This document shows positions 56,026-64,000 of a stretch of DNA of 64,000 bases, piece after piece (positions within the stretch are counted from its first letter, which is position 1; each line of letters starts with the position of its first letter). Source of the stretch: Urechis unicinctus (lineage: Eukaryota; Annelida; Polychaeta; Xenopneusta; Urechidae); the NCBI GenBank assembly GCA_034190875.2, contig CM067348.1, positions 7,227,563 to 7,291,562 of the forward strand. The letters are read 5' to 3'. A program made the position numbers and the translations under genes. Below the pieces are notes generated by a model. That model worked only from the letters and a program-made list of their open reading frames with translations. It made no database searches and was not told where the DNA came from.

Positions 56026-57035
56026 TTGAATCAACACTGCGCAAGCAAGAGCAAGGTCGTGATATTTAGTCATCCAGATATTGATGGATGCTTCCACCAA
56101 TTGACAGTACTGCACAAATCATGATGCTCTTCGCAGCATGTGTATCATGTATCACGCATCATCTATCTTGTAAGCTTGCTAAAGTAGATCTTAGTGGTTT
56201 GCAGACACTACACGTGATGGACCAAATCTTTGCGGACGGTTAAAGAATTAGAAATATATATGCAGTTGTCTCTCACTCGTCACGGTTATTTCTCTAGGAA
56301 TTGGATTTACATGCTTTGATTACATACGTGTCAGCACATTCAACTGATGGTAAGCGGCGGGGAAGGGGGGGGGGGGGGTTAAACCATGTGTTAAAAGCAG
56401 AGCTCACAGTTGTATGGTTAAAAATAATCGTCTTCAGCGCGCGCTCGACGCGTCGATGTAACACGATATTTATCTTTATTTCCCATTGCATCTTTGCATT
56501 TCCACTTACCGTTTATTGCACTTAAATGTGATATTTCACAACAGGAGTTCGGTCTAGACACCGCGGATATGAGTGCATTATATGAATTCCGTGTTAGATG
56601 CCTAGTAGCTACTTCGGCAATGACGTCTCTTATGAATAATAACTGTTGAAATATATGGTAAATTATTCCAAGAATGCGTCATGTGTACTATATCTGTCTA
56701 GACTTGAAATCACCTAGTAAAATTGTTGCTGCTTCGTGTTATGTAATTTTGCCTAGCTATTTCCCCCTTTCCAGGAATTGCCATCTATCACTTAATTTAA
56801 AAGAGTAATGAGATTTCGCGACGACAGGCCAGCTATGCCCCAGCATATGTGCAAAACATTCGATTGATTTGCAGTAAAGCATGATTAGTACTAAATGCTG
56901 AATTGTCTTTTGTATGTTGATGAAAGATAAGTTAGTTTAAACTGCCAAACGTATGTCTCTGGGCATAACGTGCATTATGCAGTTGACCGTAATGCCTCTG
57001 GGAGATGATTAGGATAGTGGTCTTTACGGAGATGT

Positions 57036-57299
57036 GATATCACCTGGTGGGATCAACATGACATCAGTGATATCAGGGGGTGTGATCAACATGACATCAG
57101 TGATATCAGGGGGTGTGATCAACATGACATCAGTGATATCAGGGGGTGTGATCAACATGACATCAGAGATATCAGGGGATGTGATCAACATGACATCAGA
57201 GATATCAGGGGATGTGATCAACATGACATCAATGATATCAGGGGGTGTGATCAACATGACATCACTGATATCAGTGGGTGTGATCAACACGACATCACT
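57036..57299. repeat. 33-bp minisatellite, eight units (block C)
   Basis: Unit starts are spaced exactly 33 bases apart from 57,036 to 57,267, with a partial unit at 57,300. The units contain GATATC and TGATCA palindromes and vary at few sites. Because 33 is a multiple of three and the unit lacks stops in one frame of each strand, 11-residue repeat peptides (VINMTSVISGG on plus) are spelled on both strands. That is a property of the array and not evidence of a gene. Confidence 0.97.
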
Positions 57300-57952
57300 G
57301 ATATCAATGCACACAAATCTATGTAGCTTGTGGCTACCTCATCAATACCGAAGACGATCTAAATAATTGTTTTTGAAAATATCATAACGTTGTTGGTCGA
57401 AATTGCCTCATATGAAATTGCAATGGTAATTATTCCATGTGTTTATACATTAATTGTCAAAACTATAATCTCATTTGTTTATGTTTCTGGTCACGAATTT
57501 GAATTTCTGAACACTTTATAGCTGTGATCATACGAGTTTGCAATAATTGTAATTTCAAGTGCGTGAGCACCGATAAACTTGGTTCCATTACGCTTCAACA
57601 GATAAGATACAATAATATATATCATAACGCCTATTATATTATCATCCCATTTCGCTAAAAGCCCGTGCCTGGGGCAGCGTTGCACATAGCGGAGAGGATC
57701 CTGATGCCCTCCAGTCTTGGGACGATTTTGATACACCCTGACGCCCTCCAGTCTTGAGAAATCTGGAATGACTTGCTAAAGTCATCGTTGATTCAGGAGG
57801 AGATGAACATGGCTGAAAAACGAACTACACCAGCAGCACTCTCCGAAATTGCCTCAGTAACATTCATCCGGAGAAGCTGCGCCTAACATTGAGAAGATGA
57901 TTTGTATCTACCCTTTCATCAACCCTGAAAGGGATCACGCCCAAGCGCTTTC

Positions 57953-58015
57953 GGGGGATTAAAGATGTAGGCGGGGGATTATAGATGTAGGCGTGGGATA
58001 ATATATGTCGGCGTG
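57953..58015. repeat. ~21-bp minisatellite, three units (block C)
   Basis: Counterpart of 48,045-48,108 with several substitutions. Confidence 0.85.
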
Positions 58016-59794
58016 ACAACCTGTACTGATGAAGACAGTCTGGAATGTCAGTCATGTAACAACTTTGGTTTGGGATTGGACAATTCTATTACTAACGAAT
58101 ATCACACCATGATGGCCGCACGTCATTGCCCTTAACTCGGCATACCCTATTTCTTTTGGATTGCATTAAAGACGCCATGCGAGGCCCGCTGGCCCTTTAA
58201 CAACGCGCATATGTTACATTGGTGCCTACGTTTGTTTCCGCGTCTTTATTATTTCATATGATATTATGGGAACGATGACATAGTGGTTTCCTGCTTGCTA
58301 GCTAAATGGCCCACATCGTAGCAGCTATTGTTGGCATGTTGCAATCGCTGACAGCTCGATCCAGTTGATGGCAAGTATCTCTGTTTGGTGTATCGAGGAG
58401 AGCTTCATTGATGAATGGAGCACGGGGGTGGAATAACATCAGTACTGAGATACATCAGGCAAAGATAGCATTGCCATTTCGGGGAAGCAACCATTGTATA
58501 ATCACTTGTAAATCAAATGCTTTAAATGATTCTTAAAGCTCTGTTTATTAGAATGCATTGCCAATTCGATCATATATCTACATAAGTAAAAAAGCATAAA
58601 ACGAAATGTATGATCACGAAAACATTGTATCACCATAGTAGGATTATATGTAAGTTGACTCTTTATGAACTATTCACACAGCTTAATGTTCCGAACTGTA
58701 GATGTGCAACTTATTTATTACATCGCCTGGGGTTGAAATTCGCTCATTGACCAACTAAAGGCACGTTAATTATCAAACGGTTAGGGGCCCTTATCTCTCT
58801 GATTTTCTTCATTACCGTTCAATCCACACAGGTTTCACCATCACTCTCGTGATAAATCTTACAACGAAGCACGCACCTTACAAATTATCACCACAACTGT
58901 TGCATATGCAGGCTTTGTCTTATGACCCACGTTTACTATCCTCCGCAACACCGGATGACACACTATTTACATTCTAACTAACAATCACATCATAATAGCT
59001 TGCCATTAGTTTGGAAGTAGCTTTGAGAGACAACGATACATACATGAATGAGCAACATTTTGCTGACGATCTAGTCTGCCCAATGTGAGGTTTATAATAC
59101 ACAGCATGATACACGCATGTTGATTTTCGATTGTATTCTATAAGGTATTATAGTTTTTGCTGTGAGCGACAATTCTTAGGTACATTCAGTTGTTTAAGGT
59201 ACTTATTGCTCCATTGCACACATTAGCCCTGGCCAAAGAGGCAAAATGCAAGTCAATAACCGTATGAATACTGTTGCTTATCACTTTTAATTCCCCCTCT
59301 AACCACGCTTATTACTGTCCAGTAACTACCAATGTTCATATATTTTAACCTCGTCGCGAAAAGCCCCGACAACTGTTTGTAACACCTGCTAGTAGTGTCT
59401 CGTAGCTTTTTCATCCAATACTTAAATATGTCCCTGGAATGTGCAATGGCATTATAAAACAACCTTCCTTTTGTATTTGGGCGGTAACATCTGCTTTACC
59501 CGAAGAGACGATTCAACAGATTGGCAGATGAAAATCTGACACCCATTAGTGGTACACCAAAATTTCTGTATTGCGGCCTGCCACTCACATAAATAGTATA
59601 CTTCCAACAAAATGTCGATTCATGAAACACCTTGACCATTTGGTTTATTCATGGACGAGTTGTATTAACACTTTACCCTAAATTCGTAACTATCTCTTAA
59701 AACAGTCACCGACATGACATGTTTTAAGAAATGTCAATCACATTAATTACCTTAAAGGAAAAGGAATTACATACATGGCGAATACGTCACACTA

Positions 59795-59915
59795 AGGGGT
59801 TTCAGCCTAATTCACTGGCGACAACCGCATCCAGCGGGCATACCGGTAATGTGGGATAGAAACCACAATGCCCTGATATCACAGCGGATAAGTGCTCGAT
59901 ATCCCGATAACCTTC
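59795..59915 (-). repeat. Possible tRNA-derived SINE head, copy in block C
   Basis: Homologue of 7,076-7,205. The B-box-like sequence here has a substitution in the loop (GGTTTCTATCCCAC). Low support. Confidence 0.2.
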
Positions 59916-61323
59916 TGGTCAATGAACTTACTCGTGGAAGCACACAATGGACTTTATCAAACCACCCAAGATAAGGATTATGTAGTAACTAATATTGTAC
60001 CCTTTATCAATATGCGCGCCTCCAGCTGTGGTGACACAGTATTATGAAACGCTGCAATTATTCGATGTTACAATTGCGACGCAAATTATAAAGAGCACTG
60101 TTCGGTTGTTGACGATGACGTTATGGTTTTGATTGGTTAATTAGAGCGATATAGATCATAATATATTGTACTTAACTGTCCGACAATTCTTGTTGTAATG
60201 TGACACCTTCAACGGAAATTTACCTCATTATTATTTCATTTTTCATGTTACGTGTTAACAGGACATCGCCTAGTATAGAAGTGTAGATACAGCACAGCCA
60301 GTCTAGAGCATCTATAGCACAAATATTAGAATATTCCCAAGCCTATTGTAAAATATGTTTAAGCCTATCAAACGATTTCTGAATACGCTTAAATGTTTAA
60401 CTCGATCCTTACAGAAACACTGATATAGATGAACATAAAATTCTGTAGCTTTGTGCATGGCTCTCAGGTTCTCAGAAATATGTCTAGTTATCCAATTTCA
60501 TGGCGCTGGTGGGCTGCCTTAAATATAACCGCCAAAAGTTGGAGGGAAAGTATTGTTTATATTTGCTATAACAGCTTATTTACCCTCAAAACACCGGCTG
60601 ACATCATGCTTTTGACACTAGTCAAGCGCTAGAGCGGCTGCTAGTTGCGATGGCATCATTACATTAATACGAGTGTTACCATATTGGCCACATCGGCCTA
60701 AGAACGAGACGCAATAGCTGGAGTAAATGCCACGTATGATTCCGTCTTGCAAAGTCGTTGTGTTGGCGGATGGCGTGCATTGGATGACAGGAATCGGAGT
60801 TTGGCTGATGATAAGGCTATGGTGCGATAGCGATACAACCTGCAGCTAACTTAATTGACAAAGCATATATAAACTTGCATTCTAGTTCGTGACGCGCACA
60901 TTCCTCTAAACATGCAGCACCCGAGTACTGGTGTTGTGGCGAGAACACTAATTTTTAGAACAAATAGTTGATGGTTGACATAGATACGTTTTGAAAGTCC
61001 ACGGTCGCATCTAAAATTATGCGGGCAGCAAACTATGCAATGTTAAAAAGCTAATGCCAATCTCGCGGTACTTGCTCATGTGTTGTTTGTACTTATGGTA
61101 ACATTTTGTTTTACGTCATTAGAACTTTTCGTACACCCACCGAGAACATTCAAACAAATCTTACTGATGGCGCCAAGCAGCACCACATTACCACACACGG
61201 TTACCACAGTTTTATGGTTATTGCAGTACCGTTGAGCATACGGGACATTCATACCTAATCCATGTAAGCGTTCTCTTTGTTAAGTGTGATGCTTGATAAT
61301 CATGCGGTGGGCATACGCGACAA

Positions 61324-62745
61324 CTACCACTGTTAATTGCATTTGCACATGTCATATGCAACAGCGGTTCAAATTAATAAAACATCATTACACCAGTACA
61401 GGAAGCTTATGCTTCAATTTGCATCGGCTGAATCATGTCTTAGGATCATAAATGTGTTTTTTTTTTATCGCTTGAATAAATAAAAACGTTTCATTTAACG
61501 TTGATTGAAATGCTAAGTTCATATATGCAATAAAACTGTGGCTTAGTTTCAAATGATCGGATAGATGACTTATATTCTTGCTTTGAACCTCATTAGTTAT
61601 CAATAAGAAGACAGGATAGATCTTAGTACGTACCAGGTCATCGTTGACCTCCCAATTAGATGAACAGAAGCAAAATAATGCAGCACCTGCGTATAACAAC
61701 TGCAGTTTGTTTTTTTAACTTTATGAAGCGCAAGGTTTCCCTGAGTATGCATATTTCTTATATAGGAATACTTAAAGACTTATCAGAGGTCACTCGTCGT
61801 TAGTCAGTCAGTATAAACAAACATACGTACACATACATATGAAGGTATTGACCATATCTATCACAAAGATACTTCGCTGACAAAATGTACCATTGCCGTC
61901 TTCAACTAATTTAACGTTAAATAGCGGACATAGTACAGGTCTACCCTGATCATTCGCAAATCTGCATAACTCGCGAATCTGCATTACTCGCATTTTTTTA
62001 GCCCAAAACATAGCGAGTTATCTTAACAAAATAGGATCAAAAACGGTTGTCTTAAGACATTCGCCATCCATTACAGCGCGCTGTCACAACTAGCCTTCCC
62101 AGGCGAGGTGTTTACGCCACGGTTTACGATATGAATAGAGGTGCGGTAATGAAGCTAGTTAAATCTAGGTCACATAAGAAATAATATTCTACGATGTAAC
62201 TACTGTTTGGATATAAGCACAATTACATAAAATTCTGTTTTGTGAGCCGCGCAAATAGAGGTGAATATTGCATTTTCAACACCAAATGCAATGCAGATGA
62301 CAACTCTGTTTCATTACATGTATTAACAACAAGCCAGCATCACCCAAATGACGCTATTGAAGGCACCATAGACAGCCGCCCACTGGGAAGTTACCAGGAA
62401 CCAACTGAGGACGTATTTGTCGCACTTGGTGGATTGATGGAAAGATATTACCATGCGAGGCCAAATACTAATTGTGTAGGAGCATACACCTTTTGTGTGC
62501 AAGTTGAATGCAGCATTTTGTGCTACTTGATTGACGAATATCTTAATGAAAATGTTGCTTTGTGCTTAAGAAATATAAACCCTCCAGTTAAATGGTATGA
62601 CATAGTGTGGCATGCAACTCTTGATAGATCTTTTAGTTATCAGACAGCCAATCATACAGGTAATCTACGAATCGGTGTCTGCACTAGATTATTGTGTAAC
62701 CTGATATATGAGATTATTTGTTATGAAGCAGTATTCCCCATTTCT
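61324..62745. repeat. Tandem duplication of ~1.43 kb, unit 1
   Basis: It aligns with unit 2 at an offset of 1,425-1,438 bases with very few differences (for example poly-T length near 61,455 and a short T run near 61,990). Left edge: block C jumps from 'actaccactg' to 'ttaattgcatttgcac', losing about 200 bases present in A. Right edge: 'ccatttcttatt' joins 'cgcttcatgttcaag', which is the start of unit 2. Confidence 0.95.
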
Positions 62746-62883
62746 TATTCGCTTCATGTTCAAGTTAATTGCATTTGCACATGTCATATGCAACAGCGGT
62801 TCAAATTAATAAAACATCATTACACCAGTACAGGAAGCTTATGCTTCAATTTGCATCGGCTGAATCATGTCTTAGGATCATAA
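62242..62883 (+). CDS. Unidentified open frame of 213 codons, probably a single exon
   Basis: The longest open frame with non-repetitive protein composition. It has no ATG near its 5' end (first codon GTG; first Met in the GGLMERYYH stretch near codon 66), so it is more likely an internal exon than a complete gene. Acceptor-like AG sites lie at 62,257-62,260. A donor-like CAG|GTAATC lies at 62,657-62,662, giving an exon of about 400 bases encoding roughly 133 residues. Cys is frequent (YCIFN, KCNAD, TFCVQVECSILCYLID), which suggests a secreted or extracellular protein. I recognise no family. The sequence is repeated identically in unit 2 and decayed at 9,946-10,380. It may also be a chance frame in a repeat; constraint has not been tested. 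Confidence 0.45.
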   Translation: MSRANRGEYCIFNTKCNADDNSVSLHVLTTSQHHPNDAIEGTIDSRPLGSYQEPTEDVFVALGGLMERYYHARPNTNCVGAYTFCVQVECSILCYLIDEYLNENVALCLRNINPPVKWYDIVWHATLDRSFSYQTANHTGNLRIGVCTRLLCNLIYEIICYEAVFPISYSLHVQVNCICTCHMQQRFKLIKHHYTSTGSLCFNLHRLNHVLGS

Positions 62884-64000
62884 ATGTGTTTTTTCCGCTT
62901 GAATAAATAAAAACGTTTCATTTAACGTTGATTGAAATGCTAAGTTCGTATATGCAATAAAACTGTGGCTTAGTTTCAAATGATCGGATAGATGACTTAT
63001 ATTCTTGCTTTGAACCTCATTTGTTATCAATAAGAAGACAGGATAGATCTTAGGTACGTACCAGGTCATCGTTGACCTCCCAATTAGATGAACAGAAGCA
63101 AAATAATGCAGCACCTGCGTATAACAACTGCAGTTTGTTTTTTATAACTTTATGAAGCGCAAGGTTTCCCTGAGTATGCATATTTCTTATATAGGAATAC
63201 TTAAAGACTTATCAGAGGTCACTCGTCGTTAGTCAGTCAGTATAAACAAACATACGTACACATACATATGAAGGTATTGACCATATCTATCACAAAGATA
63301 CTTCGCTGACAAAATGTACCATTGCCGTCTTCAACTAATTTAACGTTAAATAGCGGACATAGTACAGGTCTACCCTGATCATTCGCAAATCTGCATAACT
63401 CGCGAATCTGCATTACTCGCATTTTTAGCCCAAAACATAGCGAGTTATCTTAACAAAATAGGATCAAAAACGGTTGTCTTAAGACATTCGCCATCCATTA
63501 CAGCGCGCTGTCACAACTAGCCTTCCCAGGCGAGGTGTTTACGCCACGGTTTACGATATGAATAGAGGTGCGGTAATGAAGCTAGTTAAATCTAGGTCAC
63601 ATAAGAAATAATATTCTACGATGTAACTACTGTTTGGATATAAGCACAATTACATAAAATTGTTTTGTGAGCCGCGCAAATAGAGGTGAATATTGCATTT
63701 TCAACACCAAATGCAATGCAGATGACAACTCTGTTTCATTACATGTATTAACAACAAGCCAGCATCACCCAAATGACGCTATTGAAGGCACCATAGACAG
63801 CCGCCCACTGGGAAGTTACCAGGAACCAACTGAGGACGTATTTGTCGCACTTGGTGGATTGATGGAAAGATATTACCATGCGAGGCCAAATACTAATTGT
63901 GTAGGAGCATACACCTTTTGTGTGCAAGTTGAATGCAGCATTTTGTGCTACTTGATTGACGAATATCTTAATGAAAATGTTGCTTTGTGCTTAAGAAATA
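62746..64000. repeat. Tandem duplication of ~1.43 kb, unit 2 (cut by window end)
   Basis: It starts about 18 bases further upstream in the unit than unit 1 does ('cgcttcatgttcaag', present also at 9,045 in block A). This shows that the unit was copied from a locus with the A-like arrangement. It continues to the last base. Confidence 0.95.
63667..64000 (+). CDS. Second copy of the unidentified open frame, partial at window edge
   Basis: The same frame as 62,242-62,575. I see no difference over the available 334 bases. It is open to the last base of the window, so its 3' end, including the donor-like site, lies outside. Confidence 0.4.
   Translation, partial: MSRANRGEYCIFNTKCNADDNSVSLHVLTTSQHHPNDAIEGTIDSRPLGSYQEPTEDVFVALGGLMERYYHARPNTNCVGAYTFCVQVECSILCYLIDEYLNENVALCLRN

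Larger units (their letters stand above)
56026..61323. repeat. Block C of the three-copy long duplication
   Basis: The part 56,026-56,790 matches A (60-1,850) and B. The part 56,800-59,100 matches B only. The part 59,158-61,200 matches A (5,780-8,300) and B. The part 61,210-61,323 matches A (8,740-8,865). A stretch of about 200 bases at 56,101-56,300 is unique to C. The copy is closer to B than to A in the shared middle part. Confidence 0.88.

Noticed and set aside
57024-57366. Eleven-residue repeat proteins over the 33-bp minisatellite on both strands
   Set aside because: The unit length is a multiple of three and lacks stops, so open frames arise automatically; the shorter array in block B does not preserve the frame context.

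Overview
The window looks like nuclear DNA from an invertebrate animal. It is AT-rich with long (AT)n arrays, has no bacterial-style gene packing, carries only short open frames, and is full of diverged duplications and broken mobile elements. The relic genes resemble the F54H12-type Polinton/Maverick families of invertebrates. I cannot name the phylum. No complete host gene is recognisable, and no rRNA, canonical tRNA gene or CRISPR array was seen.

Layout. Positions 1-10,440 (block A), about 45,920-50,760 (block B) and 56,026-64,000 (block C) are three diverged copies, in the same order and orientation, of one long sequence. Each copy has its own insertions and deletions. Block A is interrupted by AT arrays and by fragments of a family B DNA polymerase of Polinton type (3.83-4.09 kb, minus strand) and a possible tyrosine-recombinase element (5.43-5.75 kb). 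Block C ends in a very recent tandem duplication of about 1.43 kb. Its unit carries the longest unbroken non-repetitive open frame of the window (62,242-62,883) and a second copy cut by the window edge. The degenerate counterpart of this frame lies at 9,946-10,380.

The central feature is a degraded Polinton/Maverick at about 24.1-29.35 kb. On the plus strand it has several unassigned coding-like frames, an integrase with a C-terminal chromodomain, an unassigned protein of about 217 codons interrupted by three TAG codons, a very basic core-like protein and a capsid-like protein of the 'F54H12.2' family. A family B DNA polymerase fragment runs towards these from the minus strand. Every recognisable gene is broken, so this is a relic and not an active virus-like element. 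In intact relatives these genes cooperate in self-synthesis, integration and probably capsid assembly.

The rest (10.4-24 kb, 29.9-43.7 kb, 50.8-56 kb) is intergenic- or intron-like DNA. It holds microsatellites, minisatellites (33-bp, 22-bp and 35-bp units), short direct duplications, a near-perfect AT-rich palindrome of about 320 bp (44.32-44.64 kb) and a pair of roughly 370-bp direct repeats on either side of block B. Homology between the large copies repeatedly stops at AT arrays, which suggests that these arrays are rearrangement points.
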